Of a stretch of 64,000 nt of DNA, positions 35,599 to 45,853 are shown one piece after another. Each line of letters starts with the position of its first letter. The stretch's first letter is position 1. The notes beneath the pieces are model-generated. The model worked only from the letters and a program-made list of their open reading frames with translations. It was not told where the DNA came from and did not search any database. Origin of the DNA: Inonotus obliquus (lineage: Eukaryota; Basidiomycota; Agaricomycetes; Hymenochaetales; Hymenochaetaceae); assembly GCA_032164295.1 (NCBI GenBank), contig JAJHTX010000005.1:682001-746000 (forward strand), given 5' to 3'. The translations under genes and the position numbers were made by a program.

Positions 35599-37320
35599 TC
35601 AGACTTCCATTTCACTTGAGTTAGTCATAGTACCAACCACAAGAGTGCCGCTATAATTATCGTTATCATGCGTCGCGCACTGGAATTCTGACAGTCCTCC
35701 ATATCGCATATTCGAACCAGAACCAATGGTATACACTTCCTTCTCCATGACCTGTTTCCGCACATTTACCATGAGTCGCTGACTCATAATACTTCCGATG
35801 GCAAGAGTGAAGCCAATGGAGAGCTCGACATAGTGTTGCTATTCACAAATATAAAAAAGGACTTCAGCGTGAGATGTGATAAGACGGAATATGATTCTAA
35901 ATACCCCAGCATATATCCATACGATCTGGCTCATGAGACAAAAGGCGAACACACTAGTTTCCGTCAGTAGGTGTTACGTGGAACACGAAATTGATCTCGG
36001 TCTTCACTTACACAAGGAAATAGAGAACAGAATCCTTGACAAGCAGAACCAGCAACTTGCTTGCCGTACCAGGACCCTTGTACTGTTGCAGACCAGCGAT
36101 ACCCTTGCATGAAGCAAGGATGAACATAATTGCCTCGTTGACGAGTTTTGCGACCCATATTTTATCGTAGACAGCCGGGAGTGTGGATCCTTCACAGATA
36201 TACATATTCGTACCGGGCCCCAGGTTCGTCTTTGTGGCTGTATGTGATAATGATCAGTAGGAATACTGGATGTAGAAGCGAACTATGTACCTTGGTCGGA
36301 GCGGAGGATGATTACTAGAAACGTTGCGAAGGAGGCGACCATAGCGCATGATGAAACGATTATCAGGCAGAGAATTTTGCGGCTACCCTGATATAGAGCG
36401 TATACTCTAAGCTGGAGGACAACTGGTACCTCGCTTATTAGGTCCAACACAAATTTTGAGGAAGCAAGAAACTGACAATCTGTGGCAAGGGCGATTATTA
36501 CGGCCGATACCCAGTAGTAGATATTCCTTGCATGGCCTTCAGACATCGTCAGGCTTGCAACTCAATAAGCAAACATGTGACTTACACCTGCAAGATTGAT
36601 CAAAGATATAACGTTATACGGAAATGTCTTGTATGTTTTGAGTGACTTACATCTGGAGGGTTGCGGTGAATCACGATTAGCTCGAGAAAGAATTTAGGAT
36701 GAGAACAACGTACCTCTGAAGTGAAGTTTGGGTTGAATAACCCTGCACGGCAAGAGAGAGTTTTGTGGGTTTGGCTGATTCGTTGTTAAACTTGTTTTTG
36801 CTCACCGATGTTTACGAATCTGACCAAAATATCAGTATTGTTTGTGCAACGGATAAGAGTAATTACTCACATTGTGCTGACAAGTGTACAGTAACGAAGC
36901 TGCAAGGACGACGTTCGCGGGGGCTTCGGCAGTATACAAGCTAAATTAATACTTACGACATAGTACAATACCTTGCCTAGCCCCAGGCCGGCGTTCTAAT
37001 ATTATAACATGTCAACAAATAGGTAACCTCTGACTGAAGGCCGATACACTTACCCACATGATTGTCACCTCGCTATCGAACGTAAGGACTGGTGGCATCG
37101 CCGTTATCTCCCGCCGCGGTAGGGTTCGGTGTTGAGCTCACCGTAATTATAAATGTACAATACCATAGACGACACTGTATCATCTCGTGGATCAGAGATC
37201 GTCGTCTTCCAGTAAAAGGGACTTACGGCTGAAGAATTTGACCAGCTGAACGATTTGGACGTATTCTATAAGCCCTTCGACAAGATCGCCAATGGTGGGT
37301 ACGGGAGCGCTGCTCGACAT
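35599..37320 (-). CDS. DUF6533 multi-pass membrane protein, copy C
   Basis: Minus-strand ATG 37320 (MSSSAPVPTIGDLVEGLIEY) to TGA 35599. It is the inverted twin of copy A, with only scattered substitutions in the exons (for example CLLVVSSFAMV in A, CLIIVSSCAMV in C; KTYLGPGT in A, KTNLGPGT in C). The exon-intron pattern is the same, including the two implied 2-nt exons (36651-36652 and 36586-36587 on the plus strand). One difference is notable: the intron after ALATD has lost the GTAAGT donor seen in A (now GTCAGT) and is open in frame, so it may be retained. The copy otherwise looks functional. A TATA box lies about 90 nt upstream. Confidence 0.83.
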
Positions 37321-37410
37321 TATTGAATAGGATTATAGTGCAAGGTGTAGCGTAGGAGGGGGAGGTTTGAGTACTTGCTCTAAAGCTCCTGGCGCCACAT
37401 GAGGTCTGGG

Positions 37411-37416
37411 TTTATA
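37411..37416 (-). promoter_or_regulatory. TATA box of DUF6533 copy C
   Basis: TATAAA on the minus strand, mirrored to 27230-27235. Confidence 0.55.
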
Positions 37417-38269
37417 AGACTGCCCATATAGTGTCGTGACCAAGTTAGTACAGACACCAGAACTGCGGAGGGTGGATGATCATATTTTGCAATTCGGTAT
37501 CCAAGCAACCAAGAATGATTCGGGAAGATCTACAATGTCCCCGACATGAGAAAGCCCGCTCGTACAGCATCGGAGGTGGCTTTCAGCCTCACCCGAAGCA
37601 GTTCACATTCCCACCCGTGAACAGTATCTGGCTTAGATTGGTCTGTATGTGCATCAGAGGAAGCAGAAGTCATCGAAAGCTTAGATACCGACGAGATTTG
37701 GTCGCGTCGGCGCTCCGAAGTCTCTCCTAAAGAAGGCACGAAGCGCGGGAGTATCTCTGTCAGAAATCAAGGGTGTCTGATGATCATCCATTGCCGTTGT
37801 CGTTCTTGCGATGGAACAGGGCACAGTTCGGGACATTGGACACATCCGAGCACGTGGCTGAACGAGAACAACGTCGCAAATAATCGGCCACGATTGCACG
37901 TCGCACGCTTATCCAGTCGTCTGACGGAGGGACCGGGAAAGTGACAGAAAATAGTACTGTCTTCAGACATTCAAAAATGGTAAACGTTTCATCCGCCAGC
38001 CACGTAGCAGCCCGCAGTGGCCAAAACGGTGCACCAAGACAATGATGAGAGCGGGAGTAGATGTTACCCACAGGGGATACAGGGCAACCTCGGCGTTTCA
38101 GGTACCACAGAGATTCGGAGTTCCTCAGTTACCATTCATCCGGAATTGAGTGAGGGGGCAAGAGAATCGTCCAACAGTCAACACATTAGCGGTAGTGTGA
38201 GGAAAATGACGCGTATCAGTGGCGATTCTCACGATCACATTTTTTCAATTGATGAGTCGAAGAATTTTA

Positions 38270-39250
38270 CTTTTTTTTTCTTTATTCTTCGACCAACACA
38301 AGCGGAATGTCTGGAAAGACCACTGGATAGGTGGCCCAAGGTGCTACAGGCTACGTCTGCGCTGTTCCGAGTTATTAACAAGCACATTGTACAGCTCGAT
38401 GGAAAAAGGCAGCCCCCTGGTTGGACGATGTCATTCTAGTCTGGTATCAAAAAAAACGTTCCATACCAAGGACTTCGCTTTATTCCCTGCCCTTCGCGCA
38501 TCGCAAAGGTCAATAACCCTGGTTCCCGGTAGCATTATGTGGCGCCTGAGATGGAAAGCATCTAACTCCTGGTGATGTTGATCGATAAACGTGATAAACG
38601 TGCACCACATCAGATGGCTTTCCACGATATTGAGGATAATATGCTTCTTGAATGGATACAGCCGACTTTCGGTCTTTTAACAAGTAGGTTTCCTTCTATT
38701 TTTGAATGATCTGGGGTAACTAGAGGTCTATTCGCTATGGGTGGCTACTTGCGACTGAATTTGGTAGACAGTTATTTATCGATATCAAAGCTTATTTGAA
38801 TCGCACATCGCCGCCCAGAGGCGACTCGTCAGAATTGAGTCTGTGTGGGCGGCGCGTACCTCTACAAACAAGCTGATGTTGCTCCTCGCATGAGCCCGTT
38901 TGCTCGGAGGAGTCGAAATATGACGATGGTTGAATAATAAGTGAGTATCAAGTTCTCCTTTAGCCAACAGGAGCACGCTCAAACTTCCATGAGGCATCAC
39001 AACCAGATTAATTTCGAGAACTATGGGCGCATCGCATGAAGTCCACGATGTTTGCGAAAGGATCAATGGATAAAAGCTTTGAAACCTCATTCATGTAGCA
39101 GAAACAGAAACAGAAACACCACCAGATCTTGGACTATCTCATCATTGACACGGTTGGGGTATGTTTATTTTTCTTTTCTTCAGAGTAACGTTGTACATCA
39201 CGGCTTCCGAAGGTAGCCCGCTTCGCAAATGTCCGCGCGACTCTAGCCCG
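38270..39250 (+). repeat. Dispersed repeat unit R, copy 1
   Basis: It is repeated in the same orientation at 43,040-43,900 and, for its first part, in inverted orientation in the left arm at about 25,670-26,390. Copy 2 lacks about 110 nt (38,560-38,670 here). The unit contains a minus-strand open frame described separately. Confidence 0.8.
38785..39090 (-). CDS. Unrecognised conserved ORF in repeat R, copy 1
   Basis: 101-aa minus-strand frame. Its C-terminal part (LVVMPHGSLSVLLLAK, then ARSNISLFVEVRAA, ILTSRLWAAMCDSNKL) is kept in the second copy at 43445-43741. A broken version is at about 25,750-25,914 on the plus strand. No family was recognised. It could be the 3' end of a lost gene (possibly of the neighbouring F-box family) rather than a gene of its own. 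Confidence 0.3.
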   Translation of the reverse strand: MRFQSFYPLILSQTSWTSCDAPIVLEINLVVMPHGSLSVLLLAKGELDTHLLFNHRHISTPPSKRAHARSNISLFVEVRAAHTDSILTSRLWAAMCDSNKL

Positions 39251-39974
39251 CCCGCAGGAGATCCATACCATCTTGGACAGCCAATGGACGGGCGTTGAAG
39301 CCGCCGAATGCTGCCTTGCAATTTTGAGGGGTTTCCCGAATCTTGAAGATTATGAAGTCTCACTCGATGGTTCCCTTATACCTGGTCAGACGTTGTCGGC
39401 GACTCGCTTTGTACACAATATCCGGACGCTTGTGATAAGATTCCAAACGGCGACCTTGCGGCACTCACAAGTTGACGCTTCCCGAACTGAACTATCCGAA
39501 GTCTCACACATGCCAAAATCAGTTGAACTAAATCATATCCTCGTCAAATTTATCGAACGTTCTCGTCCACTCTTAGAGAAGCTAGATGTAAGCGTTTACA
39601 ACGCAACGTCGAACATCTTGATTCATATCCTTCATATACTACCATTACTTCAAGAGATTATCATTGATGGCTGTGGAGATGTGGACGAGTTGTTTGAAGG
39701 ACCTACTTGGCGTGGCGACGAATCTACTACATGCCCCATGTTGCGATATATCCGCTTGGATCCGTGGAACCCTTTGAGCAGAAAAGCGCTCAAGTGGGAT
39801 GTGGATGCCCTTTATAACATGACAATGTCGATGAGGAAAGGGACAACAGGGACAACAATGTCTGGAAGAGCAAAATTCAACAATATACTCGGCCTCCCAA
39901 TTTCTACGAGTTTATTAAGATTCAGACACCTTTACTCGACGATGGATTTGTACCTTGACTTGAAAGATGGATGA
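39251..39974 (+). pseudogene. 5'-truncated F-box/LRR paralogue
   Basis: This frame encodes the C-terminal half of the F-box protein at 40,673-42,061. GVEAAECCLAILRGFPNL aligns with EVEAAEYCLAILRACPNL, FIERSRPLLEKL with FIERSRPRLETL, and LFEGPTWRGDESTTCPMLRY with LFEGLTWSDDGPITCPVLRY. The F-box region and a credible start codon are missing. The 5' break coincides with the edge of repeat R at about 39,250, so the truncation probably accompanied that rearrangement. Confidence 0.7.
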
Positions 39975-40672
39975 GTCTTGGTGTCCTTCGCTCCCTTCTA
40001 CTTTGCTGTCGTCCGCTGCTCCCTTCCTTCGGCATTGTACACCAGTTACACAAAGCAAATGATTATACTTTCAGGACTAGAAAAGGTGAGTTGGTAATGC
40101 TCAGCTAGAGATACACATACTAATCTCTTCCCGTTTTAAGCCTCCTGGTGGGCACACAGGTTCCGATCCGACAATGTCGGTACGCTTTGTGGATTGAGTG
40201 CCGAGACTGAAATGATTCAGGTGTAAGATGGCCCAATGGACACCAGGTCATCATCGACGGTTTGTTGTTAAATAAAAAAGAGGAAGGTGAGAAATCATTT
40301 ACCATCACATCGGACCGCAATGGCACGCCTCTTTCCAAGGTTGCATCTGATGAGCACATTTCAGATTTTACTTCATACCTCGACCCCTCAGTAGTAACGA
40401 TTAATAGAATCCGGGAGAGCTCGGTGAAGAGCCAGGAATATACACCTCTCAGGATCATACACTTTCGGGTCTGGTCTGGAGGTTCGCATCTTCGGCATTG
40501 GCCGGAGCTTCCGGCCACTACATAAATACACCAGTGACTGCAGACTACGGAACCTTCACGTTTTCCTCTGCCCACAGTATTGTCCCCAGAGTGTGAACAG
40601 AAACTACTAGTACGTGGTATCCGTAGTCAACACTTGCCCAATCCTGACACTATCGTTCCATACCAGGTTGCC
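39975..40672 (+). other. Intergenic / upstream region of the F-box gene
   Basis: No gene is visible. An open frame in phase with the F-box gene extends upstream to about 40,580 without an ATG; it may be 5' UTR or a further 5' exon. Confidence 0.35.
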
Positions 40673-42061
40673 ATGACCAGCCTACCTGGCGATGTTCTCT
40701 ATGACATCTTTCATAGGATTGCTGTGGATGCACAATCACGATCACGGAGCCACGGAGAAGCTATGATAGAACCACTCTTCGCGTCTCATGTTTGCCGTCG
40801 CTGGCGTCAAGTTGCCCTCTCGCATGGCACATTGTGGTCGTACCTTTGCATCGATGACTCTGGTGGCCCGACACGACGAAGACGCATGTTTGCTATTTTT
40901 CGAACATGGCTCGAGAGGACGGGCGAAGCGCCTTTGAATTTCTCAATATCCATCATTGTATGGGGGGGAGAGCATATCGAAGAACATCAACAAATGGAGT
41001 TCGTCGTCAAGTGTCTGGTTGCGGAACAACACCGGTGGAAGGATGTTCGCTTCAGATGGCAATTCATGGCTTCGTCCGAGTTTACGATAAAACTGACGGA
41101 TATGCCTATGCTGTCGTCTATGAATCTTATAACCTACATCCAAGCACACGACGGTGTAGATATCATTCCGTATATTGGCGTCGCCCGATCCCAGCAACTG
41201 GAATGCATGGAACTTGATGGTAGACATACCATTGAATTCGGCAAGGATCCGGTCCATTCTCTTAGAAGAGTGGTTCGTATGATGCCGAACCTGCAAGGGG
41301 AAGTGGAAGCCGCCGAATACTGCCTCGCTATCTTGAGGGCTTGTCCGAATCTTGCAGATTTTCGAGTCTCATCCTTCACACAACCCAGTCCTAATCAGAC
41401 GTTGCTGGGAATTCGCTTTATACACAATGTCCGGAATCTCTCGTTACATAGTTCAAGCGGCCACCTTACGACACTCGTGATGGACAAGTTGACCCTTCCC
41501 GAGCTGAACCATCTAAACTTTGAACCACTCCTTGATCGTTCCGAATCATACAATCTCCTTCGCAATTTTATCGAGCGTTCTCGTCCACGTTTAGAAACAC
41601 TACATATACAAGACTTCCATGCGACGCCGAACGAGTTGCTTCCCGTCCTTCGTATGCTACCCACACTACAAGAACTCATGATTGTTGCTAGCGGTGATGA
41701 GCCAAGCGTTTTATTCGAAGGGCTCACTTGGAGTGATGATGGCCCTATTACGTGCCCGGTCTTGCGATACATCCGCATGGTGTGGTGGAAATTCGGGCAC
41801 GGGGATGAGCTCAGGCGGAATTTAGACGCTCTTTATGTCATGGCAAAGTCAAGAGGGGATGGGACGACCTTTTTTGGAACAGCGACGTTCAATGATCGGC
41901 TTCTACTACCAATCTCGTGCATTTGTGACGAGTCTAATGATACATGGGATGCGTTATCACCCTGGTCGTACAGAAAGCTGAGAGTAAACATTGACCTTAA
42001 GGGGGAGCGAACGTGCGTCCCCCTTTGTTATTATAGTCCACCTCGTAACACATACAGCTAA
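40673..42061 (+). CDS. F-box/LRR-type protein
   Basis: Single-exon frame of 462 aa from ATG 40673 (MTSLPGDVLYDIFHRIAVDA). Residues 1-60 match an agaricomycete F-box: LPxDVLxDIF...FASHVCRRWRQVALSHGTLWSYL. The rest is leucine-rich without canonical repeats (LQELMIVASGDE, LETLHIQDF, CPVLRYIRM), as in the hugely expanded F-box families of mushrooms. The F-box would bind Skp1 and bring a substrate to an SCF ubiquitin ligase; the substrate is unknown. The C-terminus (YYSPPRNTYS) looks non-conserved and may be shifted. A truncated tandem paralogue lies immediately upstream. An upstream 5' exon is possible. Confidence 0.75.
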   Translation: MTSLPGDVLYDIFHRIAVDAQSRSRSHGEAMIEPLFASHVCRRWRQVALSHGTLWSYLCIDDSGGPTRRRRMFAIFRTWLERTGEAPLNFSISIIVWGGEHIEEHQQMEFVVKCLVAEQHRWKDVRFRWQFMASSEFTIKLTDMPMLSSMNLITYIQAHDGVDIIPYIGVARSQQLECMELDGRHTIEFGKDPVHSLRRVVRMMPNLQGEVEAAEYCLAILRACPNLADFRVSSFTQPSPNQTLLGIRFIHNVRNLSLHSSSGHLTTLVMDKLTLPELNHLNFEPLLDRSESYNLLRNFIERSRPRLETLHIQDFHATPNELLPVLRMLPTLQELMIVASGDEPSVLFEGLTWSDDGPITCPVLRYIRMVWWKFGHGDELRRNLDALYVMAKSRGDGTTFFGTATFNDRLLLPISCICDESNDTWDALSPWSYRKLRVNIDLKGERTCVPLCYYSPPRNTYS

Positions 42062-43039
42062 ATGTTTAGAAATACAATCAGGCATAGGGTCCTTAAAGAA
42101 AGGTAAATCATCTGGATTACCTTCGAGACAAATTAGTTACAAGTTGAAATCGAATTTTTCTTTCCTCCCATGTTCATGACCATCTTGTGATTTGACTCCA
42201 AGTCCTTCCACAATTGTTGAGCAATGAGCATCTCCCGCTGAGGTCAATTTATGTAAAGATTAAACCTGAAGCGATTTCTGTCATACATGTCGCGTTAACG
42301 AAAAGTCAAACAAGGTGCCTCTGTATTCATCGATAGAAGAACGTTGGGTCAGACTTGGAATATCTAGATCTGTCACTAGCATGTTGGTTGTGGGCTCAGA
42401 CTCAGAATAATTACTATTGAAACATGCTGTTGTTTAGTTAGCAAGCCTATAAACTCGAGCTTTTGCTCAACTTGAAAAGACTCACTAACCAGCTCACCGA
42501 ATCGCCGAACCATCATTACGAGAACTAACTCAGCAAGGTAGAAGATGAGATAGATCAACTGGGCCTGGTCCCAAGACGCCACCGTCATATACTCAATACA
42601 CTATGCGCTCTCAGGCTAGTAACAATTACTGTTTTCTTCGAAAGCCCTCTGCCTCACTGTCCTGAATTTAGGAGATATGATATTCATAGAGATACAGAGA
42701 TGAAGGAAGTCGGAGTCGGATGAGCAATGGGAAGAAAATCTTCTATCTTACCTCCAATCCAGGTAACTTCATAAGATTTTTCTTGGCTAGCATCAGACTG
42801 AAAGGTCAGACTAGGATGCGTAGATCCAATAGAAAAGATTGGGCTGGTAGATGAACACACATTACATGATCTCAGGTTGATTATTACTTCATGTGCAGGG
42901 ACTTTCTTGGTTACTTTACAAACCGGAAAAGGGGGATGAGAGAAGGGTCATTGATTCCAGTAGCTAGTATATCTAGGGAGTTGGTTTGTAGTTGACATGT
43001 ATGAAATAAGCAGTGCAACTTCGAAGCATTTTGTGTTTC
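42062..43039. other. No supportable gene
   Basis: A short minus-strand frame (42376-42588) has a hydrophobic stretch (LIYLIFYLAELVLVMMV) but no homology I recognise and no neighbouring exons. The rest shows no coding pattern. Confidence 0.35.
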
Positions 43040-43900
43040 TTTATTCTTTATTCTTCGACCAACATTAGCAGAATGTCTGGAAAGATCATTGGATAGGTGA
43101 CCCAAGATGCTACAGTCTATGTCTGCACTGCTCCGAGTTATTAACAAGCACATTGTTCAGCTCGATAGAAAACGGCAGCCTGAGTCTCCCCTGGACGATG
43201 TCGTTCTAGTCTGGTATCAGAAAAAGGTTCCATTCTCTTTACTCTCTGCCCTTCGCGCACTGCAAAGATCAATTACCCTGGCTCTCGGTAGCATTATGTG
43301 GCACTTGAACGGATACAGCCGACTTTCAGTCTTTTAACAAGTAGGTGTCCCTCGTTATTTGAGTGATCTGACATCATGGTCATAGGTCTATTCGCTGTGG
43401 GTGGCCACTCGGGATCGACTTTGGTCTCTAGTTATTTATTGATATCAAAGCTTGTTTGAATCACATATCGACGCCCAGAGGTGACTCGTCAGAATTGAGC
43501 CTGTTTGGGCAGCATGAACTTCTACAAACAAGCTGATGTTGCTCCTCGCATTAGCCCGTTTTCTAAGAGGAACCGATATATGACGATGGCTGGGCGACGT
43601 CAAATCTTCTTTGGCCAACAGTAGCAAGCTCAAACTTCCATGAGGCATCACAACTAGATTTCGAGAACCATGGGCGCATCGCATGAGATCCACAATGTTA
43701 GCAAAAGGATCAATGTATAAAAGCTTTGAAACCTCACTCATACAGCAGAAGCGCCAATAGTTGAGCCATATCTTGGCCTATTTCATCATTGACATGGTTG
43801 GGGTATATCTATTTTTCCCTTCTTCAGAGAAACGTTGTATAGCACGGCTTCCGAAGGTAGTCCACTTTTCGCAAATGTCCACGCCGCTCTCGTCGCAAGG
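43040..43900 (+). repeat. Dispersed repeat unit R, copy 2
   Basis: Direct copy of 38,270-39,250. Shared words include TTCGACCAACA, AATGTCTGGAAAGA, CGAGTTATTAACAAGCACAT, GGATACAGCCGACTTTC and GTTGGGGTAT. Both copies end beside F-box-related or undefined DNA at similar points (CACGGCTTCCGAAGGTAG). Confidence 0.8.
43445..43741 (-). CDS. Unrecognised conserved ORF in repeat R, copy 2
   Basis: 98-aa minus-strand frame, paralogous to 38785-39090. It shares LVVMPHGSLS, NISLFVEV and CDSNKL. The start (MSEVSKLLYIDPFANIVDL) differs because of indels. Nothing suggests a function, and it may be non-functional. Confidence 0.3.
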   Translation of the reverse strand: MSEVSKLLYIDPFANIVDLMRCAHGSRNLVVMPHGSLSLLLLAKEDLTSPSHRHISVPLRKRANARSNISLFVEVHAAQTGSILTSHLWASICDSNKL

Positions 43901-44610
43901 CTCAAGATAGAACGGTAACCTCATTATATGATGATGAATCCCAAGACTCATGAAGCTCCTCACAAGTAAACAAGCCACCTATACTTGCAAAAGGGTGTTG
44001 TAAGCCCATTCCCAAGCCATTGTCAAAGTATGTCGGAGTAGAACATAGAGTTGAAAGTATAACAATACTCTGCTCGATTGGAAGAAACACAGACTCCGTT
44101 TTTAAACAGTGATTATATAATTGCCCAGAAAGCGGAACAGAACCCTGAGATCTAGTGCTATATAGCAGGCAAGCAACCAAACATCCACTCAGGTTCTGCC
44201 TGTTAGACAGAACACACCCCTCCACAAGTCGTCCATTGTTCCTCGTCCCAATGCCCACCTGCCAGATGGCCATTCGTCTCTGGTAGATAAGGATGAAGGT
44301 AGCGATTCGACGACTACTGTCACGCGAACGAGACCAATTGTCCTAAAGTCTTGTATGGTACCGGGTCTTGCGACAACTATACGGCTATGAGAAGTTGCTC
44401 AATGTCGGGAGGTATTCAATGTCAGGAGGTAGCTTAAGGCTGACTTCTCCTCTTGTCCGTCTTACGTTCTTTTCTTTGTGGATGGAGTGTATGGATGATA
44501 TATGTTGCATGCTGAATGCGGCATAGCATATATGCCACCGTCCCACTGATCATTCGCATCCACATGGGACAGATGGATTATGACAGACTCAATTCCGTCC
44601 TATGAGTTGG
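43901..44610. other. No supportable gene
   Basis: Short minus-strand open frames only (for example 43902-44273), without recognisable domains or splice logic. Confidence 0.3.
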
Positions 44611-44619
44611 GAAAGACTG

Positions 44620-45480
44620 TTTCATCGACCACGATGATACCTTCGAATGACCTCAGACGATGACGCCCAAATGAATAGGCCATCCTACACCAGGTAGTTT
44701 TTCATTTGAGCATCATCCATCCATTTCGTCATTCGGTAGTTTTTTCCCATTGCTCGTCTTAGTTATTGACGGACGGTTGGAACTGGGAAACTCATGGATG
44801 GTTACCTTTTCTCGCCTGCGTTGAACTTGCGTTGTAGTTCACATGTATGATCGTTTCAAACATTCATGGCCCTCCGAACCAAGTTCATTCTTCATCGACT
44901 TCGAGGCCGAGGACGATCGGATGTTTATCTTCTATGCCCAATACCCGATGCCCAAATGAATAACCCGACCATATTACGCGGTATTGTTATCTGAGCATCA
45001 TACACGCATTCCTTTCGCCGTTTGGCTAGTTTCTTTCTCTTTTCCGTTGCTCTTTTGCTTTGTGGCTATGTTATGTGGTTATTGATGTTTGGTCGACTCT
45101 GGGATCGAATGGATGATCTCTACTTTCACGATCGTTTCAACCAGTCACGGCCTCTAAGTCCAAGTTCATATATCAAGTGACCCCTGCTGCTGGAGCGTGT
45201 TACTCGGGTTCTTGAAATCATGATCGATGGCGATAACAAGCGCGCAATGTGATCGAGTGCAGGATACCGTCGACAAGGGTTTTTCCCTTTCGTCGTTGAC
45301 CACATCGCGTTGTTTGTTATTCATCCAGGCCCAATATCGGGCACGTAGATGCCTAGATGCCCATATAAATAGTCCGCCCCATATTGGATGGTACTCTTAT
45401 CTGAGCATCACATTTCGTCGTAATCAACTGTCTTATACTTGTACTGTATATGCAAATAAATCCGTACATATTCAGACGCT
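44620..45480 (+). repeat. Three degenerate tandem repeat units of about 300-400 bp
   Basis: A recurring block reads ATGCCCAAATGAATA...GGTA(G/T)T...TTTGAGCATCAT. It occurs near 44,660-44,715 (GACGCCCAAATGAATAGGCC), 44,950-45,010 (GATGCCCAAATGAATAACCC) and 45,350-45,420 (GATGCCCATATAAATAGTCC). Each block is followed by a T-rich TTTCG(T/C)C segment and by GGCC...CCAAGTTCAT words. The third unit contains TATAAATAG and is followed by CATCACATTTCG. The units are diverged and noncoding. Confidence 0.6.
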
Positions 45481-45853
45481 GTTCAACGATACGTTTATTT
45501 TTGCTTTTCACTTCTTAGTTTTTTCTTTATCAATCGCAATCGCGGCAGGTAGTAGCAAGCGCTCATGTCATGAACCCATGAACCTATCTCCTCATCTCTG
45601 ATGATAGACGACGATGCATATACATTTTATTGCTAAAGCTTTCAACATAATCACACACCCCGGTTTCATGCGTATGCGTCTACCACCACGCACAAGCACT
45701 ACCACCAAATACAAGCACCATAGGAATAGTACTAATAGTGTTAATCCGACGTGTCACGACTCGAACGACGGACAACGGACACGCGCGTTATGTAACTTGC
45801 TCCAGGTACTTCGAGGTACAAGTGTCACGGTGTACTAGTAGATCAAGACACGC

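Larger units (their letters stand above)
33300..39085 (-). repeat. Right arm of large inverted duplication
   Basis: Reverse-complement partner of about 25,660-31,040. It carries DUF6533 copy C, the mirrored gene fragment (33,650-33,775) and noncoding DNA otherwise. It is slightly longer than the left arm through small insertions. Confidence 0.85.

Noticed and set aside
42376..42588. Hydrophobic minus-strand frame as a DUF6533 exon
   Set aside because: It does not match any exon of copies A, B or C, and no flanking exons are present.
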